From: Anaerolineae bacterium
GTDB lineage: Bacteria > Chloroflexota > Anaerolineae > UBA4142
Assembly (NCBI GenBank): GCA_027457205.1
Contig: DAIDTM010000473.1
Span: 1-12,281, forward strand
Direction: 5' to 3'
Length of the DNA: 12,281 nt
Part shown: positions 5,218 to 12,281 of the stretch, one piece after another
Layout of the letters: each line of letters begins with the position of its first letter
Position numbering within the stretch: the stretch's first letter is position 1
Program-made: the position numbers and the translations under genes
Notes under the pieces: model-generated
Told to the model about the DNA's origin: nothing
The model's input: the letters and a program-made list of their open reading frames with translations, nothing else
Database searches by the model: none

Positions 5218-6672
5218 TCACGACGCGACCGCTGCCTCCGCGCGCTGATTCTGCCGCGCCGCCGCGTTCATCGCCGCGCCGAACACATCCACGCGCGCGT
5301 CCGCCGCGTCGACGCGGTCGTGACCGTTGCCATTTGACGCTGGCGCGCGGACGCCGCTGGCGCGACCGATGCCGCGATACGTAAAGCCCAAGTTCGATAT
5401 CTCGGTCGGCTCATACATATTGCGCCCATCGATCAGCACGGGCTGACGCATACTGGCGCGAATCCGCCGCAGGTCTAGCGACTTGAATTCGTTCCAGTCG
5501 GTCACCAAGACCAGCGCGTGGCATCCCTCGGCGACCGCGTACGCGTCCTCGCAAAACGTCACGGGCGTGCCGCGCAGCGCCTGCGCCGCGGTCTGCCGCG
5601 CAACGGGATCGTACGCGCGCACCTGCGCGCCCTGCTGGACGAGCGCGCGGATAATATCCACCGCTGGCGCTTCGCGCATATCGTCCGTATCGGGCTTGAA
5701 CGCAAGACCCAGGATGCCGATGGTCGCGCCGCGCAGGGTACCCAGGATCGAGACCAATTTTCGGACGACGTGGCGGCGCTGGTCGCGGTTGATCTCCATC
5801 ACGGCGTTCAGCATCTGCGGGTGCAGACCTGCGCGGTCCGCCATGTCCGCCAGTGCGGCGACATCTTTGGGGAAGCAACTACCGCCGTAACCGATCCCCG
5901 CGTCGAGGAACGCGCGACCGAGTCGTCGGTCGTAGCCGATGCCCGCCGCGACTTCTTTCACGTCCGCGACGAGTTGCTCGCAGATTTGAGCGATCTCGTT
6001 GATGAACGAAATCTTGGTGGCGAGGAGCGCGTTGGAAGCATACTTGATCATCTCGGCGGTGGCGAGGTCGGTGATGAGGATGGGCGCGCGCAAGGACAGG
6101 TAAAGTTGCGCGACTTCTTCAGCTGCCGCGCGCGTGGTCGAACCCAGGACGACTCGGTCAGTATGCTGGAAATCCTGGATCGCACTGCCCTCGCGCAGAA
6201 ATTCTGGATTCGACACGACGGCGAAGGCGATGCCGCGCGCGCGCGAATGCTCTGCGATAATGTTTGCGACCAGTGTGCCGCTACCGATCGGCACGGTGCT
6301 CTTGTTGATGATGATCGCGTCGTGGTCCAGGTGTTCGCCGATGCTGTGCGCGGCAGATTCGACGTAGGACATATCAGCGCTGTGTCCGTCCGCCGCGGGC
6401 GGCGTGTTGACCGCGATGAAGATGAATTCGGCGGCGGCATCGCCGTTCAGCGCATCGGCGTAGCTCGTTGTAAAGCGCAGCCGTCCCGCCTTGGCGTTGC
6501 GCGCGACGAGTTCTGCCAACCCAGGTTCGTGGATGGGAAGCACGCCCGCTTGCAACGAGGCGATTTTTTCAGGCGCGATGTCGAGGCAGGTCACGTGATT
6601 GCCCAGATCCGCCAGACAAGTTCCCGTGACCAAACCGACGTACCCCGTACCGATCATACAAATGTTGCTCAT
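5218..6672 (-). CDS. ugd: UDP-glucose 6-dehydrogenase
   Basis: A 484-residue enzyme that oxidises UDP-glucose to UDP-glucuronate with two NAD+ in the cytoplasm. The N-terminal Rossmann domain opens with ICMIGTGYVGLVTGTCLADLG. IAVNTPP, INKSTVPIGSG and SNPEFLREGSA follow. K210 and N214 (EMIKYASNALLATK) and the catalytic C266 with K269 and D270 (GIGYGGSCFPKD) are all present. The C-terminal NAD/UDP-binding half has LGLAFKPDTDDMREAPA, YDP and LVTDWNEF. The catalytic fold ends near residue 437; the remaining roughly 47 residues are an Ala/Asn/Arg-rich tail absent from typical family members. The ATG at 6672 is supported by AAAGGA upstream. The gene follows the epimerase after a gap holding a hairpin repeat, and supplies the likely substrate of that epimerase. 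Confidence 0.96.
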   Translation of the reverse strand: MSNICMIGTGYVGLVTGTCLADLGNHVTCLDIAPEKIASLQAGVLPIHEPGLAELVARNAKAGRLRFTTSYADALNGDAAAEFIFIAVNTPPAADGHSADMSYVESAAHSIGEHLDHDAIIINKSTVPIGSGTLVANIIAEHSRARGIAFAVVSNPEFLREGSAIQDFQHTDRVVLGSTTRAAAEEVAQLYLSLRAPILITDLATAEMIKYASNALLATKISFINEIAQICEQLVADVKEVAAGIGYDRRLGRAFLDAGIGYGGSCFPKDVAALADMADRAGLHPQMLNAVMEINRDQRRHVVRKLVSILGTLRGATIGILGLAFKPDTDDMREAPAVDIIRALVQQGAQVRAYDPVARQTAAQALRGTPVTFCEDAYAVAEGCHALVLVTDWNEFKSLDLRRIRASMRQPVLIDGRNMYEPTEISNLGFTYRGIGRASGVRAPASNGNGHDRVDAADARVDVFGAAMNAAARQNQRAEAAVAS

Positions 6673-6693
6673 TCTATTTTCCTTTGTAACTGC

Positions 6694-6762
6694 TCACCGC
6701 TGAGGCGCAGAGAGCGCAGAGGTCACTTTTTTCTCTCCGCGTCCTCGGCGTCTCTGCGGTGA
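6694..6762. repeat. Imperfect hairpin repeat with 9-bp periodic arms
   Basis: Two 29-nt arms (6694-6722 and 6734-6762) pair without gaps around an 11-nt pyrimidine-rich loop. About 22 pairs are Watson-Crick, three are G-T, and four mismatches are scattered. Each arm consists of three units of about 9 bp built on CGCAGAG: for example GCGCAGAG occurs at 6705-6712 and 6714-6721, and the minus strand of the other arm reads CGCAGAGA, CGCCGAGGA, CGCGGAGAG. It lies between the epimerase stop and the ugd start. No T-run follows on either strand, so it is not an ordinary terminator. Similar CGCAGAG-type intergenic repeats occur, as far as I recall, in many environmental bacteria. Confidence 0.8.
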
Positions 6763-6836
6763 ATCTGAGTAGGGTTGAGTAGATGCTTTCCTTTTCTCTT
6801 ATTTTGTCGTGGCAAGAAGTAACCTTACCTTCCGCT

Positions 6837-7823
6837 TCACGCCAATTGCATCGCGGGTTCCGCGAGCAGTTCGGTTAACCAAGCCGCTTCCGCGCGCAGA
6901 CCGTCCATCAGCGAATAGCGCGGCGCAAAGCCCAGTTCGTTGCGCGCGGCGCTCGTATCTGCTGAAGTATGCGCGGCATCACCAAGCTGGCGCGATTGGT
7001 AGACCACCTGCGCGGGTTTCTCGGTGATTTCTTGCAGCAAGCGCAGCACTTCGTTGACCGTCACGCGCGTGCCGCCACCCAGGTTGTAAAACCCGCCCGC
7101 GCGTCCGTGATGCATCGCGGCGAGATTCGCCGCCACGATGTCGCCGACGTAGGTGAAATCGCGCGACTGCTCGCCGTCGCCATAGATCGTGATCGGTTGA
7201 TCCGTCAGAATCGCGCGGATGAATTTGTGAAACGCCATATCGGGACGCTGACGCGGACCGTAGACCGTAAAGTACCGCAGCGAAATCGTCGGCAAGCCGT
7301 GCTCTGTTGTGTAGAGACGGCAGAGATGCTCCGCCGCGAGCTTGGTCACGCCATACGGCGAGATCGGCACGGTCGGGCTGTCCTCGCGGACGGGCTGCGT
7401 CGCGGCGTTGCCGTAGATGGAAGAAGACGACGCATAGATGACGCGCTGTACGCCAGTCTGCTTCGCCGCCTCCAGCAGGCGCTGCGTGCCGAGCACGTTG
7501 TGCCCAACATAGGAAGCAAAGCCATCGCCCCAACTGGTACGCACGCCCGCTTGCGCTGCGAGGTGAAAGACGTAATCCACGCCCTTCAAAAGCTTGACGA
7601 GATTTGCGGAACGCAGATCGGTTTCGACGAACTGAAAGTTCGGCGATTGACGCAACTGCGCCAGATTGGTCTCTTTCGTCGCACGCGGATAGAAATCGAC
7701 AAAAGCGTCCACGCCGATCACGCGATAGCCGTGAGCGATCAACGATTCGGCGAGGTGCGAGCCGATAAAACCGGCGACGCCAGTGACGAGACAGGTTTCT
7801 TGCGAAGGTTCATTGTAGTACAT
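6837..7823 (-). CDS. NAD-dependent nucleotide-sugar epimerase (UDP-glucuronate 4-epimerase-like)
   Basis: A 328-residue extended short-chain dehydrogenase. The cofactor motif TGVAGFIG is at 14-21, followed by VIGVDAFVDFYPR, which resembles the D-x-x-x-D-Y-Y region of UDP-glucuronate 4-epimerases, and FHLAAQAGVRTSW. The active site has the serine cluster at 132-135 (YASSSSIYG) and Y157/K161 (SPYGVTKLAAEH). RYFTVYGPRQRPDMA and GDGEQSRDFTYVGDI complete the family pattern. I start at the ATG at 7823, because AAGGGAG lies 10 nt upstream; a TTG ten codons earlier has no good Shine-Dalgarno. With ugd next door the natural reaction is UDP-glucuronate to UDP-galacturonate, but UDP-glucose 4-epimerase or another 4-epimerase cannot be excluded. 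The gene is flanked on both sides by periodic hairpin repeats. Confidence 0.92.
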   Translation of the reverse strand: MYYNEPSQETCLVTGVAGFIGSHLAESLIAHGYRVIGVDAFVDFYPRATKETNLAQLRQSPNFQFVETDLRSANLVKLLKGVDYVFHLAAQAGVRTSWGDGFASYVGHNVLGTQRLLEAAKQTGVQRVIYASSSSIYGNAATQPVREDSPTVPISPYGVTKLAAEHLCRLYTTEHGLPTISLRYFTVYGPRQRPDMAFHKFIRAILTDQPITIYGDGEQSRDFTYVGDIVAANLAAMHHGRAGGFYNLGGGTRVTVNEVLRLLQEITEKPAQVVYQSRQLGDAAHTSADTSAARNELGFAPRYSLMDGLRAEAAWLTELLAEPAMQLA

Positions 7824-7833
7824 GAGATGTAGA

Positions 7834-7840
7834 CTCCCTT
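7834..7840 (-). promoter_or_regulatory. Shine-Dalgarno site fixing the epimerase start
   Basis: AAGGGAG on the minus strand lies 10 nt before the ATG at 7823, inside the frame of the longer TTG-initiated alternative. The spacing is slightly long, but it favours the ATG over the upstream TTG at 7853. Confidence 0.5.
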
Positions 7841-7867
7841 TTTTGAATTGCAATGCTTGTGTCTTTA

Positions 7868-7936
7868 GGACACTGATTCACACTGATAGACACAGATAAA
7901 AACAAAATCTGTGTGAATCTGTGTTTGTCTGTGTCC
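7868..7936. repeat. Imperfect hairpin repeat with 10-bp periodic arms
   Basis: Two 30-nt arms (7868-7897 and 7907-7936) pair without gaps around the A-rich loop at 7898-7906. About 23 pairs are Watson-Crick, one is G-T and six are mismatched. Each arm is three 10-bp units: CACTGATTCA, CACTGATAGA, CACAGATAAA on one arm, and on the other arm's minus strand CACAGACAAA, CACAGATTCA, CACAGATTTT. It lies in the gap between the ABC transporter stop (10 bp away) and the epimerase. It is far more AT-rich than the surrounding genes. No T-run follows on the minus strand, so it is not a standard terminator. Confidence 0.85.
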
Positions 7937-7946
7937 AATTGAGCGT

Positions 7947-9785
7947 TTAGTTGAACGCGAGCGCGAGATTGGATTCCAAACTGCGCGATTGCAGCGAATA
8001 CAGTCGATAGTAATATCCGCGCGCTGCCAGCAGTTGCGCGGGCGTGCCCGATTCGACGATGCGTCCATCGTCGATGACTAGGATGAGGTCGGCGCGTTGG
8101 ATGGTCGAGAGACGATGCGCGCTGACCAGCGTGGTGCGCCCGACCATCAAGCGCTCCAGCGCCTCGACGACGCTTTGCTCGGACTGCGCGTCCAAGCCGA
8201 CCGTCGGCTCGTCGAGCAGCAGGAGCGGCGCTTGCCGCACCATCGCCCGCGCAATCGCGAGGCGCTGGCGCTGTCCGCCCGAAAGCCCAACGCCGCGCTC
8301 TTCGAGAATCGTGTCATACCCTTTCGGCAGGCGGACAATAAATTCGTCGGCATTCGCTTCGCGCGCCGCGGCGATGATTTCCGCATCGGTCGCCGTCGGT
8401 CGTCCGTAGGCGATGTTCTCGCGGATGCTCGCGCGGAAGAGCATCGGGTCTTGCGGCACCAGCGCGATCTGCTGGCGCAGACTCGCCAGCGTATAGCCGC
8501 GAATATCCTGACCATCGACGCGAATCTGTCCGCGCTGCGGATCGTAGAACCGTTGAAGGAGGTGCAGGATGCTGCTCTTGCCCGCGCCCGTGTGACCCAC
8601 CAACGCGACCATCATTCCTGGTTGCACCTTGAACGACACATCGTGCAGCACAGGATGTTGAGCGTCGTAGCCAAAGTGGACGTGATCGAACGCGATAAAG
8701 CCGTTGAACGGTCCAGCGGGTTGCGCGTCGGGACGGTCGATGATCGTCGGGACGGTCTGCAACAGATCGAGAATGCGTTCTGCGCTGGCAGTGGCGCGGG
8801 TAAACGTATTGCTGAGTTTGCTGATCTGGCGCATCGGTTTGTACATCGTGCGGAGATACGACGTGAGCACCAACAGATCGCCCACCGTGATCCACGCCTG
8901 CATCACCAACAGCGCGCCGATCGCCAACACCAGCATCATTCCCACGTCGGTCATCAGACTGACCACCGACGGCATACTGGACTCGAGGTCTGCGGCGATC
9001 TCGCCCAGGCGCAGCGACTCGCCAATGCTTTCCTGATAAACTTGTTTGGCGTGCGCCTCCATGCCAAACGCTTGCACGACGCGAATGCCCAGCAAATTTT
9101 CCTGCGCCACCGCATTGGCGTTGCCTTCCTGGCGGCGCGCTTGCCGCGCGACTTGCTTGATGCGGACCAAATACTTGCTCAAGATAAAGTACAGCGCGAG
9201 CGCAATCAGGATGCCGAGTCCGCCGAAGATCGGGTTGATCAACACGAGGATGGAAATCATTCCAACGATAATCATGCCGCTGAGCAGCAGCGACGGCAGC
9301 GCGATCACCAGCATATCCTGAATCGCTTGCACATCCGAAGTCAGGCGCGTCAAGAGATCGCCCAGGCGCTGCCGATCGTAGAACGATGGGCTGAGTTCCT
9401 GGAGATGGGCGAACAGCGCGCAGCGAATTCGAAAGACGACGCGCTGCCCCGTGACTGCCAGGAGACGCGTGCCCGCGTACGTCGCGCCTGCGCTGACGAG
9501 CGCAAGCCACAACAACGCGAGGCACAGCACGTCGAGCAGGAGAAAGTGATTCTGCGCGACCGATGCGGGAATCAACAGCGTCCAGGGACTGTGCAAGTGT
9601 TTGCCGAGCAGCACGTTATCGAAAATGAGCTTGACGGGCCAAGGCGCTGCCAGACTCGCCAGCGTGTCAAGGAACAAAATCAGCAAAGCCAGAGTGATCG
9701 TCCAGCGGTAAGGTTTGGCATACGGCAGAAACGCGCGCAGCGTCCCGATTCGTCGGGGTGATGGTTTCGATGTTTTCGCATTCAT
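7947..9785 (-). CDS. ABC exporter half-transporter (MsbA-like, TMD-NBD)
   Basis: A 612-residue type IV (MsbA/Sav1866-like) ABC exporter with fused membrane and ATPase domains, expected to work as a homodimer in the cytoplasmic membrane. The membrane domain (about 20-330) shows hydrophobic segments near 28-48, 78-100, 158-182, 185-203 and 277-298. The ATPase domain has Walker A at 397-405 (GHTGAGKSS), the Q-loop Q445 (VPQDPMLF), the signature LSGGQRQ at 501-507, Walker B with D525 and catalytic E526 (LLLLDEPTVGLD), and the switch histidine H557 (SAHRLST). All catalytic residues are intact. The DEPTVGLD form differs from the DEATSALD common in exporters. The ATG at 9785 overlaps the glycosyltransferase stop as ATGA, so the two are translationally coupled. 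With two glycosyltransferases upstream and nucleotide-sugar genes downstream, a glycolipid or lipid-linked glycan is the likely cargo; multidrug export is the alternative. Confidence 0.95.
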   Translation of the reverse strand: MNAKTSKPSPRRIGTLRAFLPYAKPYRWTITLALLILFLDTLASLAAPWPVKLIFDNVLLGKHLHSPWTLLIPASVAQNHFLLLDVLCLALLWLALVSAGATYAGTRLLAVTGQRVVFRIRCALFAHLQELSPSFYDRQRLGDLLTRLTSDVQAIQDMLVIALPSLLLSGMIIVGMISILVLINPIFGGLGILIALALYFILSKYLVRIKQVARQARRQEGNANAVAQENLLGIRVVQAFGMEAHAKQVYQESIGESLRLGEIAADLESSMPSVVSLMTDVGMMLVLAIGALLVMQAWITVGDLLVLTSYLRTMYKPMRQISKLSNTFTRATASAERILDLLQTVPTIIDRPDAQPAGPFNGFIAFDHVHFGYDAQHPVLHDVSFKVQPGMMVALVGHTGAGKSSILHLLQRFYDPQRGQIRVDGQDIRGYTLASLRQQIALVPQDPMLFRASIRENIAYGRPTATDAEIIAAAREANADEFIVRLPKGYDTILEERGVGLSGGQRQRLAIARAMVRQAPLLLLDEPTVGLDAQSEQSVVEALERLMVGRTTLVSAHRLSTIQRADLILVIDDGRIVESGTPAQLLAARGYYYRLYSLQSRSLESNLALAFN

Positions 9786-11095
9786 AGCGCTGCCACCTCA
9801 AGCAGAGGCGAATCGATATGTTCGCCCAACGCTGTTCGTTCGATGATCTGCTGCGCGATGGTCTGCCACGACGAACGGAGCCACGCCTGCGCGGCGGCGC
9901 GCGCGCCCAACTCGCGGCGCAGCGCGGCGTCGCCGATCACACGGAACAGCGCAACGGCAAGCTCGTGCTGATCGTCGGGCGGATACAGCAAACCGCACGC
10001 GCCCGTCGCGCCTTGCAGCAGCGAAGGAAGTTGACCCAGCATCGGCGCGACGATTGCGCGCCCCATCGCCAGATACTCCATCACTTTGAGCGGCGAAAAA
10101 TAAAATCCATCGCTGGAAATGTACGGCGCAACGGCAATGTCCATCGCGGCAAGATACGTCGGCATATCCGAATGCGGCACCGCGCCCGTAAAGGTCACCG
10201 CCGCGCTCACGCCCAGTTCATGCGCTAGCAGTTCCAACTGCTCGCGCTGCGGTCCATTGCCGATGATGAGCAGATGCAGCGCCGCGCCGCTGGATGCGCG
10301 ACGGCTCAATACGTTGTTGATGCTGGCGAAGGCGCGCATCAGCATATCGACGCCGTGCCAGGGCTTGAGACTGCCCGAAAAACCGATGACCAATTTATCT
10401 TCCAGTGCGTAACGGCGACGCACCGCGCTGCCATCGACCGACGGGTGAAAGTGCGCCAGGTTGACGCCGTTCGGCAGAACGACGATGCGCTCGCGCGGCG
10501 CGCCGTACTGCAATAGGTACGCGCGCACACCTTCGGAGACGGCGACCATTTGGTCGACTCCCGCAAAAACCGCGCGCTCAATGTCTTCGGCTTCGCGTTC
10601 GAGCGTCAAGCCCCAATAGCGGCGGCGTTCTTCGACCAGCGGCGCATTGACTTCCAGAACGCACGGACGATCCAGCGCGCGCGCCAGAGTCAGCCCCGCC
10701 GCGCTGAAAAGCGCGTGACGCGCGATGATGAGATCGGGCGCAAAATCCTGCAACAGCGGCAATGAGGCTTGGATGAATGCTGGGTCAGCGAGGATGTGCG
10801 TTACCTCCGACAGGAGATGCGCGTGATCGTGCTGCGCGTCCAGGCGCGCGATGCCCGCGGCGATGATGCTCGCCGTGCGCTTGAGTTGTTCTGACGGAGC
10901 GAGCACCGTCAATGTCGCGCGGGTCTCGTTCGTATCGACGTTCGACGCGCCATCGGCGGTCCCTGCTGCGCTAAAGATGCGGACTTGATGCCCCAGTTCG
11001 ACCAGCGCATCCGTAAACTCGCGCACGTGAACCGATGCGCCCTTGTTTCCCAGAACGGGTACGCCAGGATCGGCGCAGATGTAAGCGATTTTCAT
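9782..11095 (-). CDS. Glycosyltransferase family 4 (GT-B fold)
   Basis: A 437-residue retaining glycosyltransferase of the GT4 type, probably cytoplasmic and membrane-associated. The acceptor domain opens with MKIAYICADPGVPV and the glycine loop GNKGASVHVREF. The donor domain begins near residue 235 with IGFSGSLKPWHGVDMLMRAF, then LHLLIIGNGPQREQLE, TFTGAVPHSDMPTYLAAMD and SPLKVMEYLAMGRAIVAP, which contains the conserved second glutamate E340 of the E-x7-E motif; the first position is not Glu here, as in a number of GT4 members. GAGG 5 nt upstream supports the ATG at 11095. Seven nt separate it from the upstream transferase, and its stop overlaps the ABC exporter start. Donor and acceptor are unknown. 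Confidence 0.95.
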   Translation of the reverse strand: MKIAYICADPGVPVLGNKGASVHVREFTDALVELGHQVRIFSAAGTADGASNVDTNETRATLTVLAPSEQLKRTASIIAAGIARLDAQHDHAHLLSEVTHILADPAFIQASLPLLQDFAPDLIIARHALFSAAGLTLARALDRPCVLEVNAPLVEERRRYWGLTLEREAEDIERAVFAGVDQMVAVSEGVRAYLLQYGAPRERIVVLPNGVNLAHFHPSVDGSAVRRRYALEDKLVIGFSGSLKPWHGVDMLMRAFASINNVLSRRASSGAALHLLIIGNGPQREQLELLAHELGVSAAVTFTGAVPHSDMPTYLAAMDIAVAPYISSDGFYFSPLKVMEYLAMGRAIVAPMLGQLPSLLQGATGACGLLYPPDDQHELAVALFRVIGDAALRRELGARAAAQAWLRSSWQTIAQQIIERTALGEHIDSPLLEVAAL

Positions 11096-11102
11096 ATTGA
11101 CC

Positions 11103-12281
11103 TCAAGCCGCCTCTACCATCACGCGGCGGTTGGTGATCCACCGCTGAATGCGAAGACTATCCAGTTCGTCGATGATCGCTTCGCGCGCTAACGTTTGCC
11201 CGCGAAACGATATGCCCGCCGCGGCAAGCTGCTGTTCTTGCGGACGCGGCTGCAAGAGCGATTGCTGAACGCGCTCGATCATTGCGGCGGGCGTCAGCGA
11301 ATCGGGATGAATCATCTGCGCTAGTCCGTGCTTGGCAAGCGCCGACGCGCGGATCAGTTGTTCTTGGCGCGGCGTCGCGCGTGGAACGAGCAGAACGCGC
11401 TGCCGCATCGCCACGAGTTCGCAAGTCGTGTTGTATCCCGCCATCGCTACCACCAAGTCCGCCGAAGCGAGCAGCGGCAGTGGATCGGTCAGGAACGTTT
11501 CGATCTTGATTTGATTTGCGGGCAAGCGGGAAGCGAGTTCGCGCAGTTCGCTCTGTTCGCGCGCATCCATCAGCGGTCCAGTCAGGAGCACGCTGGAGAA
11601 TGGAATGGTGGACAATTGCCGCAGCCCCAATAGGTAAGCGCGCATCATCGGGAAACCATCGCCGCCGCCGCCCGCCGTCAGCACGACGAGGCGTTCCGCG
11701 GATGAATTGGCGCGGGGTTCTGTCGTCATTGGCGATGCGTCCGTCAATCGGTCCAGGTAGCCGCAGTAGCGCACGCGTTGCTCCACCGCCGCGGGCAAGG
11801 CGTACTCCGCGCCGATGTCGTAGAGTTCTTGCGAGCCGTAAACCAGAATCAGGTCATAGTCGTGTTCGAGTGTGCGATAGATACCTTCTTGCGCCCAGGT
11901 CTTGCGGACGCTTTGGCTCGCATCGACAATGTCGCGCAAGCCGAGCACGCGCAGACAATCGGGCTGGGTGTTCCGCAACATCGCCAGCGTTGGCAGCACT
12001 TCGCCTTTCAAACCTTGTGGCGCGTGATCGACGATGAAAACGTCGGGCTGATACGCGCGCGCCGTTTCGAGCAAAAGCGTTGCTCGCAAATCGCAAATGG
12101 CGCTCAGGTCCAGATCGAGATTGCGCGCGCGATACGCGCCATTGCCCTGCTTGGTCACCGCGGGAAGTTTGACGGTGTCCGTGCGCGGCGGCAGCGTAAA
12201 AGAATGAGCCAGCGGCGAACCCGTCACGATCAACACTTCGGCGTTGGGCAGCGCGGCGATAAAATGAGTCGCCAGCGAAAG
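11103..12281 (-). CDS. COG4671-like glycosyltransferase (GT28 C-terminal domain), 5' end outside the window
   Basis: The frame stays open to the last base: before the GTG at 12236 it continues with LSLATHFIAALPNAEV, which reads naturally into LIVTGSPLAHSF. The true start therefore lies beyond the window and 392 residues are visible. The pattern fits predicted glycosyltransferases related to MurG: an N-terminal TGSPLAHSF region, DVFIVDHAPQGLKGE, then a GT28-like C-terminal domain with VVLTAGGGGDGFPM, a VLLTGPLM strand, ASADLVVAMAGYNTTCELVA and LVPRATPRQEQLIRA. The MAGYNT and PRxEQ motifs are characteristic of that group. It is the first visible gene of the run transferase-transferase-exporter. 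The sugar and acceptor are unknown; the neighbours suggest a cell-surface glycan or glycolipid. Confidence 0.88.
   Translation of the reverse strand, partial: LSLATHFIAALPNAEVLIVTGSPLAHSFTLPPRTDTVKLPAVTKQGNGAYRARNLDLDLSAICDLRATLLLETARAYQPDVFIVDHAPQGLKGEVLPTLAMLRNTQPDCLRVLGLRDIVDASQSVRKTWAQEGIYRTLEHDYDLILVYGSQELYDIGAEYALPAAVEQRVRYCGYLDRLTDASPMTTEPRANSSAERLVVLTAGGGGDGFPMMRAYLLGLRQLSTIPFSSVLLTGPLMDAREQSELRELASRLPANQIKIETFLTDPLPLLASADLVVAMAGYNTTCELVAMRQRVLLVPRATPRQEQLIRASALAKHGLAQMIHPDSLTPAAMIERVQQSLLQPRPQEQQLAAAGISFRGQTLAREAIIDELDSLRIQRWITNRRVMVEAA

Noticed and set aside
5518..6762. A 414-codon open frame on the plus strand opposite ugd
   Set aside because: It is antisense to an intact UDP-glucose dehydrogenase, has no family motifs, and runs through the hairpin repeat.
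6694..6762. Intrinsic terminator between epimerase and ugd
   Set aside because: The stem is long and imperfect, and no T-run follows it on either strand.
6763..6836. Promoter for ugd in the AT-richer gap downstream of the epimerase
   Set aside because: TTGCCA and AAAATA-like hexamers are present but not at proper spacing, so nothing rises above background.
8097..9761. A 554-codon open frame on the plus strand opposite the ABC exporter
   Set aside because: It is the antisense of a fully conserved ABC gene. The translation is rich in R, H, Q and D with no recognisable motif, as expected from a GC-rich gene read backwards.

Overview
This looks like a chromosomal stretch of a GC-rich bacterium. 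All nine genes lie on the minus strand. The truncated gene at the left edge is the start of rpoC (RNA polymerase beta'). Its zinc-finger N-terminus followed by a long charged coiled-coil insertion resembles what I remember of Chloroflexota (Anaerolineae-like) beta' subunits. Weakly conserved Shine-Dalgarno sites and TTG starts are compatible with that, but the phylum assignment is inference.

Read in the direction of transcription (right to left) there are three blocks. Block 1 (12281-5218) is a cell-envelope carbohydrate block. It holds a 5'-truncated COG4671-like glycosyltransferase, a GT4 glycosyltransferase and an ABC exporter half-transporter, which are tightly packed (7-nt gap, then a 4-nt overlap). 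These are followed by a nucleotide-sugar epimerase resembling UDP-glucuronate 4-epimerases and by UDP-glucose 6-dehydrogenase (ugd). The last two would supply UDP-glucuronate and possibly UDP-galacturonate to the two transferases, and the exporter could move the resulting glycolipid or glycan. Block 2 (5153-1752) is a signalling operon behind an extended -10 promoter: a membrane histidine kinase with HAMP and a cysteine-bearing PAS domain, an OmpR-type response regulator overlapping it by ATGA, and a histidine phosphatase (phosphoglycerate mutase/CobC family). Block 3 (1731-1) starts with a consensus TTGACA-16-TATAAT promoter and contains a tyrosine recombinase with several altered active-site positions, then rpoC. 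No rpoB lies immediately upstream of rpoC.

The most unusual structure is in the gaps. The epimerase gene is bracketed by two imperfect hairpins, each with about 30-bp arms made of three short periodic units (9-bp period on one side, 10-bp on the other) around an A/T-rich loop. A third periodic element, a 7-bp unit repeated four times, overlaps the last codons of the recombinase just upstream of rpoC. The three do not share sequence but share a design (short unit, fixed period, intergenic).

No gap between genes exceeds 300 bp. I saw no tRNA, rRNA, CRISPR array, complete insertion sequence or convincing intrinsic terminator.
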